Below, piece after piece: positions 50,025 through 58,881 of a DNA stretch of 64,000 nt. The notes below the pieces were generated by a model. The model had not been told where the DNA came from and did not search any database. It worked only from the letters and a program-made list of their open reading frames with translations. The stretch lies in contig NZ_JAZHRV010000001.1 in assembly GCF_036924595.1 (NCBI RefSeq), positions 2,356,001-2,420,000 on the forward strand, read 5' to 3'. This DNA comes from Bradyrhizobium algeriense (GTDB lineage: Bacteria; Pseudomonadota; Alphaproteobacteria; Rhizobiales; Xanthobacteraceae). The position numbers were made by a program, and so were the translations under genes. Every line of letters starts with the position of its first letter. Within the stretch, counting starts at the first letter, position 1.

Positions 50025-51457
50025 CATCGCTGCTTTGGATCCTGATCGCCATTCAGGTCGTGATGGGCGTGTTCGACACGTTCTATCACCATGAGCTGAC
50101 CGAGCGGCTCGCATGGCGTCCCTCGCAGCGCTACGAGCTGCAGCTTCATAGCCTGCGCAACATGCTCTATGCGCTGCTGTTCCTGGTGCTGGGCTGGCTC
50201 GAAGTGCACGGCATCCTTGCGATGCTGATCATCGCCGTTCTCGTTGCCGAAATCGTCATCACGCTGATGGACTTCGTCGAGGAGGACATGAGCCGGAAAC
50301 TGCCGGCCAGCGAACGCATCAATCACACGCTGCTCGCGATCAATTACGGCGCCATCCTGGTGCTGCTGCTGCCGGTCCTGATCGATTGGGCGATGCAGCC
50401 GAGCGGCGTCAAATCGGCTTACACCGGTTGGCTCAGCCTGATTGCGGCGGCGGCAGCCGTGGGCGCGGCGCTGTGCGGCCTGCGCGATTTCACCGCGGCG
50501 AAGCGCCTTGCGCGGATGACCTGCGCGCCTGCGGCAAGCCTGGTCGAAAAATTGCCCGCACGGCAGACGGTGCTGGTCACCGGCGCCACCGGCTTTATCG
50601 GCAGCCGTTTGGTGGCAGGCCTGAGCGGCGCGGGCCATCAGGTCATCGCGCTGGTGCGCAACCCCGCAAAAGCCGACATGTTGCCGCCGCCGATCACGCT
50701 GATCACGAGCCTCGACCAGCTTCCAGCGGACAGCCGCATCGACGCGATCGTCAATCTCGCGGGCGAGCCGATCGGCAACGGGCTCTGGACCGACGCCAAG
50801 CGCCGAAAAATCCTCGACTCCCGGATCAACATGACCGGCAACATCGTCAAGCTGATCGCGCGGCTCGAACGCAAGCCGGCCGTGCTGGTGAGCGGTTCGG
50901 CCATTGGCTGGTACGGGCTCTGGCAGGATCAGGTGCTGACGGAGTCGGCAAAATCGCACGCCTGCTTCAGCCACGAACTCTGCGACGCCTGGGAGAACGC
51001 GGCGCGTCCGGCAGAAGAGCATGGCGTGCGCGTGGTCTGTCTGCGGATCGGCCTCGTGATCGGCACCGATGGCGGCTTCATCACGCGGATGCTGACGCCG
51101 TTCGAATTCGGTCTCGGCGGGCCGCTGGGCTCGGGCAGGCAGTGGATGTCCTGGATCGAGCGCGACGATCTGATCCGCCTGATCGCGCATGTGATCGCAA
51201 CGCCTGAACTGGCAGGGCCGATCAACGCCACCGCGCCGATCCCCGTGACCAATACGAAGTTCACCGAGGAATTGGGCCGCCGGCTGCGCCGGCCCGCGAT
51301 CTTCCGGATTCCCGGCGGGCTGCTGCGCCGGGTCGGCGGCGATTTCGCCGATGAATTGCTGTTGGGCGGCCAGCGCGTGCTGCCGAACAAGGCGCTCAGC
51401 AACGGCTTCGTATTCCGGCACGAAACGCTGCGCAGCGCATTCGAGGCGATCTTGTGA
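50021..51457 (+). CDS. TIGR01777-type epimerase with N-terminal membrane domain
   Basis: 478 aa from ATG 50021. Residues 1-160 hold four to five membrane helices (M-T-S-L-L-W-I-L-I-A-I-Q-V-V and later). Residues ~182-478 are an NAD(P)-binding epimerase of the TIGR01777/SulA-YfcH kind: V-L-V-T-G-A-T-G-F-I-G (188-194 region), N-L-A-G-E-P-I, S-G-S-A-I-G-W-Y-G and L-R-I-G-L-V-I. Fused membrane anchor is unusual for the family, where the soluble domain alone is ~300 aa. The substrate is unknown. Confidence 0.87.
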   Translation: MTSLLWILIAIQVVMGVFDTFYHHELTERLAWRPSQRYELQLHSLRNMLYALLFLVLGWLEVHGILAMLIIAVLVAEIVITLMDFVEEDMSRKLPASERINHTLLAINYGAILVLLLPVLIDWAMQPSGVKSAYTGWLSLIAAAAAVGAALCGLRDFTAAKRLARMTCAPAASLVEKLPARQTVLVTGATGFIGSRLVAGLSGAGHQVIALVRNPAKADMLPPPITLITSLDQLPADSRIDAIVNLAGEPIGNGLWTDAKRRKILDSRINMTGNIVKLIARLERKPAVLVSGSAIGWYGLWQDQVLTESAKSHACFSHELCDAWENAARPAEEHGVRVVCLRIGLVIGTDGGFITRMLTPFEFGLGGPLGSGRQWMSWIERDDLIRLIAHVIATPELAGPINATAPIPVTNTKFTEELGRRLRRPAIFRIPGGLLRRVGGDFADELLLGGQRVLPNKALSNGFVFRHETLRSAFEAIL

Positions 51458-51467
51458 GGGGGACGAG

Positions 51468-51887
51468 ATGCGCTCCGGTACCCGATCTCGCGCAATCAAA
51501 GGATGGCTCGCCGCATGCGGAACAGCGGCTGCTGCGATCTACGCGCTCGCGCTGTTCCTCTTCGTAATCGCGGCCGGCGCTCGCTCGATGACGGTCACCA
51601 CGGTGGACTTCATCGTAAGTCTGATTTTGCTCCCTGTAATCCTCGTCTTCACCTGCTTGCTGACCGCAATTCCGGCCGCTCTTGTTGTCTGGATAAGTGA
51701 GGTATCTCGGATACGCTCTGCATTGTTTTTTGGCTTCGCTGGCGGCGCGATAGGGGCATTGAGCCAAGCTATCCTATTTCAATCGTTTTTCTTGCCCGCC
51801 GCCGGATTTTTCGCTTTGGCCGGATTTGTGGCCGGGATGACCTATTGGCGCATCGTGGTCAATCCTGCGGGCCGAGAGCCTGGCTAG
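51468..51887 (+). CDS. Small membrane protein
   Basis: 139 aa, ATG 51468 with GGGGGACGAG just upstream, 10 nt after the epimerase stop. Four membrane helices are evident (W-L-A-A-C-G-T-A-A-A-A-I-Y; L-I-L-L-P-V-I-L-V-F; A-L-F-F-G-F-A-G-G-A-I; A-G-F-F-A-L-A-G-F-V). No family recognised. Last gene of the regulator-DUF4166-epimerase row. Confidence 0.75.
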   Translation: MRSGTRSRAIKGWLAACGTAAAAIYALALFLFVIAAGARSMTVTTVDFIVSLILLPVILVFTCLLTAIPAALVVWISEVSRIRSALFFGFAGGAIGALSQAILFQSFFLPAAGFFALAGFVAGMTYWRIVVNPAGREPG

Positions 51888-51892
51888 TCCCA

Positions 51893-53413
51893 TCACCGCG
51901 GCAGCTTCGCGATCGCCTGGCTGAGTTCGTGGATTTCGTAGGGCTTGCGCAGAATGGGAAAATCGCCGCGCACACTCAGCGCGGCATCGCTGTAGCCGCT
52001 GGCGAGCAGGATCGGCAGTCGAGGCCTGACAGCCTTCAGGTGACGCGCCAGGCCGAGGCCGTCCATTTTGCCGGGCATCACGATGTCGGAGAAGACGAGG
52101 TCTATTCCGTCGAGTTCGAGTTCGCGCAAGGCCGCTTCGGCATTCGCCACCCTGCGGACGGTGTAGCCGAGCTGTTCGAGCAGGCCGGCGCTGACGGAGG
52201 CGACCTCCGGATTGTCCTCGACCAGCAGCACGGTGCCGCTGCCGCCGATCTCTGCCGCATTGACGTCCTCGGCCTCAGGCTCGGTTTCCTTTCGCGGCAG
52301 CAGGATCGTGATTCTGGTGCCCTTGCCGAGCTCGCTCGCTACCTTGACGGTTCCGCCGGCCTGATGCGCGAAGCCGTGAACCTGCGACAGTCCCAAACCG
52401 GTGCCCTTGCCGATCGGCTTGGTGGTGAAGAAGGGATCAAAGATCTTGCCGAGGATATCGGGCGCGATGCCGGCGCCGGTGTCCTCGACCGAAATCGCGA
52501 CCTGTCCGCCGGTGCCGGCCTCGCCGCCGGGCGTAACGTTGTGCGCCGATATCGTGATGACGCCGCCGGCCATGGCGTCGCGCGCGTTGACGACGAGATT
52601 GATCAGCGCCGTTTCGAACTCGGCGACGTCGACCATGACCAGCCAGACGTCCCGGTCGATGTCGAATTGCAACGCCGCCGAGCTGCCGATGGCTGCATCG
52701 AGCACTTCGCGCACCGCATCGATGCGCTCGGCGACATCAACGGCTTGCGGGTTGACGCTCTGCCGCCGTGCGAATGTCAGCAACTGGCTGGTGAGGGAGG
52801 CGCCGCGCTTGGTCGCCCCTTCGATCGCCGATATCGCCCGCTGGCATTTGGGATCGTCGCCCACCGCTTTCCTCAGCGTGTGAAGACTGCCGCTGATGAC
52901 CATCAGGAGATTGTTGAAATCGTGCGCCACGCCGCCTGTCAACTGGCCGAGCGCGTCGAGCTTCTGCGATTCCGCGAGCTGCTGATGCATCTGTTCAAGC
53001 TTGAGCTGGGTCTCGCGGCGCTCGGTAATGTCCCGGGTGATCTTGGCGAAGCCGACGAAGTGGCCGTCCTCGTGGATGGGATCGATGATGACGCTGGCCC
53101 AGAAGAAGGTGCCGTCCTTGCGGACGCGCCAGCCTTCCTCCTCGTAGCGGCCCTGTTCCCGGGCGATGCGCAAGGCGCGGAGCGGCTTGCCGTTCGCGCG
53201 GTCGACTTCGGTGTAGAAGCGGGAGAAATGCTGCCCAATAATTTCGTCGGCCGGATAGCCCTTGATCCGCTGGCCGCCGCTATTCCAGCTCGTCACTACG
53301 CCGTCCGGATCCAGCATATAGAGCGCGTAGTCGGCAACGCCTTCAACCAGGAGTCGGAAGTTACGTTCGGATTCAAATAGATCCCTTTGCCGTTGCTGAT
53401 CTTTCTTGAACAT
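51893..53413 (-). CDS. PAS hybrid sensor histidine kinase
   Basis: 506 aa. One PAS domain (~15-130, G-V-V-T-S-W-N-S-G-G-Q-R-I-K-G-Y and a PAC end F-A-K-I-T-R-D-I-T), kinase core with G-G-V-A-H-D-F-N-N-L-L (phospho-histidine), N-L-V-V-N-A-R-D-A-M, D-T-G-A-G-I and G-K-G-T-G-L-G-L-S, then a receiver with L-L-V-E-D-N-P-E and D-L-V-F-S-D-I-V-M-P-G-K. Cytosolic. Strong similarity in plan to 33325-35784. No partner gene alongside. Confidence 0.93.
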   Translation of the reverse strand: MFKKDQQRQRDLFESERNFRLLVEGVADYALYMLDPDGVVTSWNSGGQRIKGYPADEIIGQHFSRFYTEVDRANGKPLRALRIAREQGRYEEEGWRVRKDGTFFWASVIIDPIHEDGHFVGFAKITRDITERRETQLKLEQMHQQLAESQKLDALGQLTGGVAHDFNNLLMVISGSLHTLRKAVGDDPKCQRAISAIEGATKRGASLTSQLLTFARRQSVNPQAVDVAERIDAVREVLDAAIGSSAALQFDIDRDVWLVMVDVAEFETALINLVVNARDAMAGGVITISAHNVTPGGEAGTGGQVAISVEDTGAGIAPDILGKIFDPFFTTKPIGKGTGLGLSQVHGFAHQAGGTVKVASELGKGTRITILLPRKETEPEAEDVNAAEIGGSGTVLLVEDNPEVASVSAGLLEQLGYTVRRVANAEAALRELELDGIDLVFSDIVMPGKMDGLGLARHLKAVRPRLPILLASGYSDAALSVRGDFPILRKPYEIHELSQAIAKLPR

Positions 53414-53513
53414 CCGACTGCCCGTTTAAGAGGCGCAAACGCACAACGTGCCGATTGGTTCCCTAAAAATCGGCTTTTTAACGAAACGGTCGTTACGCCG
53501 GCGAAACGTTCCG

Positions 53514-54368
53514 TTACGCCGGGGTAACCACACTCCTGAACGTCGCCGCCAGCGTCCGCAATGCCGCGAGCTTGGCGGGGTCGCTGACCTTCGAGTGCAG
53601 CATCACCTTCGAGGAAGAAAGCCGCGGCAGCCCCTCGGCCGGCCCGATATCGACCAGGCCCGGCGGCGCGATCCGCCGGGCCAGCGGCGCGACCGCAAGG
53701 CCGGCCAATGCGGCTGCGACCACGGCGGTGACGCCACCGCCGACAAAGCGCTCGCTCCAGGCGATGCCGGCCTTGTCGAGGGCGCGGATGGCGAGCGCGC
53801 GCACGCCGCAGGGCGGCGCCAGCGTGGCGAGAGGCAGCGTCTCGCCGCGGCGCCAGACCAGGCGTTTTGCGGCGAACCAGCCGAAGGCGTCCTCCGTCAG
53901 CTTCTCGCCGCCGCGGCGGCTGCCTTCCTGGCGCACCACCACGGCGTCGAGTTCGCCGGCATCGTAGGCATCCAGCATCTGGCGCGAAAAGCCGATCGTC
54001 ACCGAAAGCGCCAGTTGCGACGACACCGCGTGCAGCCGTTCGAGCAGCGGCACCAGTTCCGGTCCTGCGGCGTGATCGGAGATTCCGAGCGACAATTGCT
54101 GGCGTGCGGGCGCCTCGCCCGACAGCGCGCGGTCATGCGCCTCGATCAGCGCGCGGGCGTGGGGCAGGAACGCAGCACCCGCGGCTGTCAGCGCGACCGC
54201 CCGCGGCGAGCGCTCGACCAGCCGCTTGCCGACCACGCTCTCAAGCCGCTGCAGCTTCATGCTGACGGCGGCTTGCGTCGTGCCCAGTGCCTCGGCGGCG
54301 CGGGTAAAGCTCTGCAGTTCGGCGACCAGCAGGAACGCCTGAACGGTATCGATATCCAGCGTGCTCAT
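53514..54368 (-). CDS. LysR-family transcriptional regulator (unit 1)
   Basis: 284 aa from ATG 54368 (ATG 54377 is an alternative). N-terminal winged helix: T-V-Q-A-F-L-L-V-A-E-L-Q-S-F-T-R-A-A-E-A-L-G and T-Q-A-A-V-S-M-K-L-Q-R-L-E. The C-terminal periplasmic-binding-like effector domain follows. Divergent from the tautomerase gene at 54487 with ~120 bases between, the usual LysR arrangement, so it probably controls that gene. Effector unknown. Confidence 0.9.
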   Translation of the reverse strand: MSTLDIDTVQAFLLVAELQSFTRAAEALGTTQAAVSMKLQRLESVVGKRLVERSPRAVALTAAGAAFLPHARALIEAHDRALSGEAPARQQLSLGISDHAAGPELVPLLERLHAVSSQLALSVTIGFSRQMLDAYDAGELDAVVVRQEGSRRGGEKLTEDAFGWFAAKRLVWRRGETLPLATLAPPCGVRALAIRALDKAGIAWSERFVGGGVTAVVAAALAGLAVAPLARRIAPPGLVDIGPAEGLPRLSSSKVMLHSKVSDPAKLAALRTLAATFRSVVTPA

Positions 54369-54486
54369 GCTATTCATCAATAATGGTTATCACTGCTATG
54401 AACAGAGATAAGATACCAAAATGATGGCGGTGGGTCTAGATATCGAGGGGCGCAATGCCAGCGCGCCTTATCGAAGGAGAACGACC

Positions 54487-54915
54487 ATGCCGCTCATCAC
54501 CGTCACCTATTCCAGTGTTCGCAAGGCGCCGTCGTTGAAGGCCGAGATTGCATCCGCCGTCAGCGATCTCACCGCGCGAATCCTGCGCAAGGATCCCAAG
54601 GTCACCGCCATCATCGTGAAATCGGTCGATGCCGCCGACTGGTTCGCCGGCGGAAAGTCGCTCGCCGAGCAGAGCCTCGCCAGCTTCTGGCTCGACGTTC
54701 ATGTCAGCGAGGGCACCAACACCAAGGACGAGAAGGCCGCCTATCTCGCCGCGCTGTTCCAGCGCATGGGCGAACTGCTCGGGCCGCTGCATGAGGAAAG
54801 CTATGCCCATGTCGACGAGGTCAAGGGCGATGCCTACGGCTTCGGCGGCCTCACTCAGGAACGCCGCTATATCGCCGGCAAGCTAGAGGTCGCGCCGCAG
54901 AAGGCTGCGGCGTGA
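54487..54915 (+). CDS. Tautomerase-superfamily protein (unit 1)
   Basis: 142 aa from ATG 54487 with AAGGAGAACGACC upstream. After loss of Met the N-terminus is proline (M-P-L-I-T-V), the catalytic base of the tautomerase family. The length is over twice that of 4-oxalocrotonate tautomerase subunits (~62 aa), as in the longer fused members. Substrate unknown. Faces a second tautomerase gene (54967-55368) tail to tail. Confidence 0.85.
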   Translation: MPLITVTYSSVRKAPSLKAEIASAVSDLTARILRKDPKVTAIIVKSVDAADWFAGGKSLAEQSLASFWLDVHVSEGTNTKDEKAAYLAALFQRMGELLGPLHEESYAHVDEVKGDAYGFGGLTQERRYIAGKLEVAPQKAAA

Positions 54916-54966
54916 AGATAGCCTGACGTGCGGGCGGCGCCTGTAGGGCCGTCCGCGCATGCGCTG

Positions 54967-55368
54967 TCAACGGGAGACCATCGGTGCATGGTGGTCGCCG
55001 AATGCAAGGCCGCGACCTAGCGACCAATCCACCGGCGCATTTTCAGTGAGCACGATCATGATGTCGTCACCGGAAAATCCGGTGCGGACGGCCCGATCGG
55101 CAATCCACCGAAACAGGTTTCGTTTCTGATCCATCGTGCGCCCCTCGAGAAACAGAATCTCGATGATCGATGCGTCCGGCGTGCGCGCGACATCAGGGAA
55201 GGTCGGGTCGATGAACATCATCTCCCGCGCATAGGTCGAGACGAGCTGAAACCGGTCCTTGGGTGGCACGCTACAGGTCTCGACAAGACCCTCGTGCACG
55301 GCGTCGGCAAGGACGCGAATTTGGGCCGGCGACAGATGGGCCGGAACGGATAGGCGGGCGAGGGGCAT
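54967..55368 (-). CDS. Tautomerase-superfamily protein (unit 2)
   Basis: 133 aa from ATG 55368, preceded by GGAGACCTTCCC; an upstream in-frame extension is rejected because it would bury the N-terminal proline (M-P-L-A-R-L). Conserved parts: F-Q-L-V-S-T, I-E-I-L-F-L-E-G-R, and a C-terminal E-N-A-P-V-D-W-S-L-G-R-G. Two-domain tautomerase/dehalogenase-like family. Divergent from the LysR gene at 55473. Confidence 0.85.
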   Translation of the reverse strand: MPLARLSVPAHLSPAQIRVLADAVHEGLVETCSVPPKDRFQLVSTYAREMMFIDPTFPDVARTPDASIIEILFLEGRTMDQKRNLFRWIADRAVRTGFSGDDIMIVLTENAPVDWSLGRGLAFGDHHAPMVSR

Positions 55369-55472
55369 GGGAAGGTCTCCGGATTTCTGGGACCTCCGTC
55401 CTATTCGTGCCAGGAATGGAGATAAATCTCGCTTTTGATAAGCACTCATGCCTAAAAGTCCTGAATATGCTG

Positions 55473-56354
55473 ATGCACCCAATGTCAGACCTCGCGGTCT
55501 TTGTCCGGACGGTTGATTTGGGGAGTTTTGCGGCCGTAGGCACCGAGGTCGAGCTGACCGCCTCGGGCGTCTCCCGCATCGTGACGCGGCTGGAGCGCCG
55601 CATCGGGGCCAAGCTTCTGCATCGGACGACGCGGCGGCTGGTGCTGACCCAGGAAGGCGAAACCTTCCTCGTTCACGCCCGAGGCATCCTGGCTGCGGTC
55701 GAGGCCGCCGAAGCCGACGTCGCCTCGGTCTATGGTCGGCCGCGCGGGCATCTGCGGATCAACAGCGGCACCGCGTTCGCAAGACACCGGCTCGCGCGGC
55801 TGCTGCCGCCATTCATGGACCAGTTTCCGGACATTACGGTGGATCTTTCGGTGAGCGATCACCGCATCGATCCGATCGCCGACCAGGTCGACGTTACGAT
55901 CAGGGTAGGGCCGCTCGGGGATAGCGAGTTGATCGCGGTTCGCCTCGGCGAAGTCGGACGCATCATCGCCGGCAGCCCGCGATATCTGGAGCGCCACGGC
56001 GTGCCTGCGCAGGCTGCCGATCTTGCGCGCCACAATTGCATGCAACTCTCTGGCTTCTCGCGCCTCGCGCAATGGCCGATGGCCGAGCAAGGCAAGCGGG
56101 TCATGATGCCGGTGAAGGGATCGATCCGCTCCGACAGCGCCGACTTCCTTCTGGACCTCGCGCTGGCGGGCGCCGGCCTCGTGCGGTTCGGCGACTTTCT
56201 GGGTGAAGCGGCCTTGAAGGATGGCAGGCTGGTGCCGGTACTATCGCACTGCCACGATCCCGACCCGCAACCGATCACGGCCCTGATCCTGCCCGGTCGA
56301 CAGAACATCCCGCGGGTTCGGGCTTTCGTCGATTTCCTCAAGGCTGCGGCGTGA
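55473..56354 (+). CDS. LysR-family transcriptional regulator (unit 2)
   Basis: 293 aa from ATG 55473 (55467 and 55482 are also in frame; no clear ribosome-binding site decides). Winged helix: L-A-V-F-V-R-T-V-D-L-G-S-F and S-G-V-S-R-I-V-T-R-L-E-R-R-I-G. Effector domain with H-L-R-I-N-S-G-T-A-F and P-D-I-T-V-D-L-S-V. It reads away from the 54967-55368 tautomerase across ~100 bases and probably regulates it. Confidence 0.9.
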   Translation: MHPMSDLAVFVRTVDLGSFAAVGTEVELTASGVSRIVTRLERRIGAKLLHRTTRRLVLTQEGETFLVHARGILAAVEAAEADVASVYGRPRGHLRINSGTAFARHRLARLLPPFMDQFPDITVDLSVSDHRIDPIADQVDVTIRVGPLGDSELIAVRLGEVGRIIAGSPRYLERHGVPAQAADLARHNCMQLSGFSRLAQWPMAEQGKRVMMPVKGSIRSDSADFLLDLALAGAGLVRFGDFLGEAALKDGRLVPVLSHCHDPDPQPITALILPGRQNIPRVRAFVDFLKAAA

Positions 56355-56371
56355 ACGTCAGTGGGCGTGTG

Positions 56372-56671
56372 TCACGTCCTTAGCACGCCCAGCACTGCCG
56401 CGGTGGCTGCGACAAGGGTGAGTGCAATCACGGTCGTGCGCCAAAGCAGTTGTTGCCGCGCCGCGCGCCGATCCTGGAACGCCAGCCAGTCCCGGACAAA
56501 GCCGACTGGGACGTCCTGCACGACGTTGCGCCGGTTGGGATGCCGCGTTTCGTGATCTACAAACAAGGCCCGTACGTTCGCCACGCCCAGATGGTCAAGT
56601 TCACAATTCCATTGCAGCGCGTTCGCGTTGTTGGTCCACCGGTTCTCGAAGGGAAGTCTGTGCGTCGTCAT
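56372..56671 (-). CDS. Hypothetical protein with C-terminal membrane helix
   Basis: 99 aa from ATG 56671, supported by GAGGAGGTCGCG; an in-frame ATG at 56689 is possible. Soluble head (MTTHRLPFENRWTNNANALQ…) containing R-A-L-F-V-D-H-E-T-R-H-P, then a basic F-V-R-D-W-L-A-F-Q-D-R-R-A-A-R and one membrane helix (T-V-I-A-L-T-L-V-A-A-T-A-A-V-L-G-V). Tail-anchored, inner membrane. Unknown function. Confidence 0.7.
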   Translation of the reverse strand: MTTHRLPFENRWTNNANALQWNCELDHLGVANVRALFVDHETRHPNRRNVVQDVPVGFVRDWLAFQDRRAARQQLLWRTTVIALTLVAATAAVLGVLRT

Positions 56672-56754
56672 CGCGACCTCCTCTGTCACCGCTGATTCTG
56701 GATATGTGGCTCCGCTCGCGGGAGTGGAAGCCCCTCAGCTGGGCGGGGGACGTC

Positions 56755-57483
56755 TCAGGCGGTTGCTTCCGGCAGGCGCGCAGCTGTTGCGCCGAACACA
56801 TCTTCAAACGCCTGCCGAAGCGCGACGTCGACGTCTTCCATCGTCACGGGCAGGCCGAGATCTACCAGCGAGGTGACGCCGTAGCGCGGATCGGCGACGC
56901 CGCAGGGCACGATCGCGGAAAAATGCGAAAGGTCCGGCTCGACATTGATGGCGATGCCGTGGAACGACACCCAGCGCCGCAGCCGCACGCCGATCGCGGC
57001 GATCTTGTCCTCGTAGCCTGTGCCCTTGTCCGGCCGCCTGACCCAGACGCCGACGCGATCCTCGCGGCGCTCGCCGCGCACATTGAAGGCGTCGAGCGTG
57101 CGGATGATCCATTCTTCAAGGCCCGCCACATAGGCGCGCACGTCCGGCCGGCGGCGCTTGAGGTCGAGCATCACATAGGCCACCCGCTGGCCGGGGCCAT
57201 GATAGGTGAGCTGTCCGCCGCGGCCGGTGCTGAAGAGCGGGAAGCGCGGGTCGAGCAGGTCGCCTTCCTTGCCGCTGGTGCCGGAGGTGTAGAGCGGGGG
57301 ATGCTCCAGCAGCCAGACCAGTTCGGCCGCCTTTTGGTCGGCGATATCGGCCGCGCGTGATTCCATCGCAGCCACGGCCTCGGGGTAGGGCACAGGAGTA
57401 GCCGAAATCCGCCATTCGACCTCGCCGCCGCCCTGGACTAGCGCGAACGTCGTCAAATCAAGGCTTTGGCGGTCATTAACCAT
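56755..57483 (-). CDS. lipB: Octanoyltransferase
   Basis: 242 aa. Transfers octanoyl from acyl carrier protein to lipoyl domains, the first step of lipoate assembly. Family marks: [12 protein letters not shown], catalytic lysine 160 in E-D-K-I-A-A-I-G-V and cysteine 194 in I-V-P-C-G-V. Slightly extended N-terminus versus E. coli. Divergent from the FliN-type gene with ~22 nt between starts, so their promoters overlap. Confidence 0.93.
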   Translation of the reverse strand: MVNDRQSLDLTTFALVQGGGEVEWRISATPVPYPEAVAAMESRAADIADQKAAELVWLLEHPPLYTSGTSGKEGDLLDPRFPLFSTGRGGQLTYHGPGQRVAYVMLDLKRRRPDVRAYVAGLEEWIIRTLDAFNVRGERREDRVGVWVRRPDKGTGYEDKIAAIGVRLRRWVSFHGIAINVEPDLSHFSAIVPCGVADPRYGVTSLVDLGLPVTMEDVDVALRQAFEDVFGATAARLPEATA

Positions 57484-57505
57484 TGGCTAACCTTAACGTG
57501 GTCAG

Positions 57506-57790
57506 GTGGAACTACACCAATTTAGTCCCCCTTTTGGCGGTTTCGAAGTGGCCACCCTCGATAAAGTCAGCGTCGATCTCATGGTGGTGCTCGGCACCAC
57601 GACCATGCCCATCCACCAGGTGATGCGGCTTTCCCGCGGCGCCATCATCGAACTGGACGCCACCGAGGCGGACGAGGTCAAGATCCTCGCCAACAACCTT
57701 CCGGTGGCTTCCGGCGTGGTGCTGGTGGATCGCAACCGCATCGCGGTCGAAGTCAAGCAAATGCTGCCGAAATCCCCTGATGTCAGGTAG
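57506..57790 (+). CDS. fliN: FliN-type flagellar motor switch protein
   Basis: 94 aa if started at GTG 57506; GTG 57551 would give a shorter form starting at the homologous part. Body matches the FliN/FliM C-terminal domain: K-V-S-V-D-L-M-V-V-L-G-T-T-T-M-P-I, L-S-R-G-A-I-I-E-L-D and V-V-L-V-D-R-N-R-I-A-V-E-V. It builds the C-ring that sets rotation direction. It stands alone, without other flagellar genes in the window. Confidence 0.82.
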   Translation: MELHQFSPPFGGFEVATLDKVSVDLMVVLGTTTMPIHQVMRLSRGAIIELDATEADEVKILANNLPVASGVVLVDRNRIAVEVKQMLPKSPDVR

Positions 57791-57887
57791 TTATCGGAGC
57801 GCAAAACTTCCTTGTCCCCCCATCCCTGATTTGTTACATCGGCGCCGTTGATCCGGCGGACGCTAGTCCTTCCAGCCGGTATCCCAA

Positions 57888-57972
57888 GCGCTCGTGGCGG
57901 AATTGGTAGACGCGCTGCCTTGAGGTGGCAGTGAGTAAAATCGTGGGGGTTCGAGTCCCTCCGAGCGCACCA
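57888..57972 (+). tRNA. tRNA-Leu (anticodon GAG)
   Basis: 85 nt with encoded CCA. Acceptor GCGCTCG pairs with CGAGCGC. Anticodon stem CTGCC/GGCAG encloses TTGAGGT (anticodon GAG, reads CTC/CTT). A long variable arm and T-loop GGTTCGAGTCC are present as expected for a class II tRNA. Its last 14 bases are repeated at 58882-58895. Confidence 0.96.
57959..57972 (+). repeat. Putative attachment core, left (in tRNA-Leu)
   Basis: CTCCGAGCGCACCA, the last 14 bases of tRNA-Leu. Identical to 58882-58895. The bases on both sides differ, so the repeat is exactly 14 bp. Direct repeats of a tRNA 3' end are the usual mark of tyrosine-recombinase integration. Confidence 0.8.
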
Positions 57973-58063
57973 TAAGCACAAGCCGTTCGGCCGGGATGAT
58001 GCGGAACCCGGTCATGTCCATGCCGTCCGTGCCGTGTCGCAGGGCCGGTATCAGGAGTTGCAT
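57973..58063 (-). pseudogene. Truncated N-terminal ORF cut by the tRNA-Leu boundary
   Basis: ATG 58063 overlaps the DUF1326 stop (ATGA), and the frame MQLLIPALRHGTDGMDMTGF…PAERLVL runs 30 codons before entering the antisense of tRNA-Leu. DUF1326 genes are often paired with a DUF2182 membrane protein gene, so this may be the start of such a partner cut off at the attachment site. Identity is not proven. Confidence 0.5.
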
Positions 58064-58692
58064 CAGGCCTGGTTCGACCAGCGGATCGGCGCATAGAGGC
58101 CGTTCTTGCCGGAATTATCCCAGCGCATGCCATGATCGTTGAACGTGTTGCCGGGGGCGCCGACTGCCAACACCATGTTGTCAGGGCTAACCGGATGGCC
58201 GATGTTCGCCCACATTTCCCCGCTCGGATGCATAGTCGGCAATGGATCGACCGACATGTGCAGAATATCCGGGATTTCCGCGGACCGCGTCTTGCCGTCG
58301 ATTCGGAATGTGATGGGGACCTTGCGCACCCCCAGGTTCTTGCTGATCAGCGGTGTGAACGCGGCCATCGGACCACCGGCGGCGCCGGTGAAGATCGCAG
58401 CTAAAGCCTCGGTCTGCTCATCGTTGGCGCGCTGATCGATATAGGCGGCCACCGACCAATCTCCGTCTGCCATGACCCCAGGTGCGTGGAGGATAATCAG
58501 GACGTTGAGTTCATCGAGCACGATGTCGCCATAGCGACCGCTTTCGATGTGGAAGATCAGCGGTACGTTACAGAAGCCCTCGGTCGGTCGCGCGGTCAAC
58601 GGGGGGGCCGCCGACACGAGGCAGGGACACACGATGCTGCAACTGCAATTCTCGAAATAGTCACCGGAAAGGTGCCATGGGACGTCCGCCAT
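58063..58692 (-). CDS. DUF1326 protein
   Basis: 209 aa. DUF1326 features: N-terminal C-S-C-S-I-V-C-P-C (four cysteines in ten residues, likely metal or thiol centre), H-I-E-S-G-R-Y-G-D-I-V-L-D, A-I-F-T-G-A-A-G-G-P and M-H-P-S-G-E. No signal peptide. Function of the family is unknown. It lies between the two 14-bp repeats, and its usual coupled partner appears truncated, so it may be stranded or passenger DNA. Confidence 0.87.
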   Translation of the reverse strand: MADVPWHLSGDYFENCSCSIVCPCLVSAAPPLTARPTEGFCNVPLIFHIESGRYGDIVLDELNVLIILHAPGVMADGDWSVAAYIDQRANDEQTEALAAIFTGAAGGPMAAFTPLISKNLGVRKVPITFRIDGKTRSAEIPDILHMSVDPLPTMHPSGEMWANIGHPVSPDNMVLAVGAPGNTFNDHGMRWDNSGKNGLYAPIRWSNQA

Positions 58693-58881
58693 CGCTCTCT
58701 CCCGCTAGGCTGAACCCGATAGATTGCTTGCTTTCGAATGAGCTACGTGTAGTTGAAAATTACGCTGCGCGGGGAAGTACCGCAAGTCGATTCCACGATC
58801 GAAATACACGCCGAGGAAGGCAATATGGACGTTGCCAGCGCCGGCAGACCTCCTTCTTCTTCGGATTTCAAAGGTGCCTCG

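Noticed and set aside
57834..58133. Short proteins reading R-R-D-S-N-P-H or G-L-E-P-P across tRNA-Leu
   Set aside because: These frames are antisense tRNA artefacts, well known in genome annotation.
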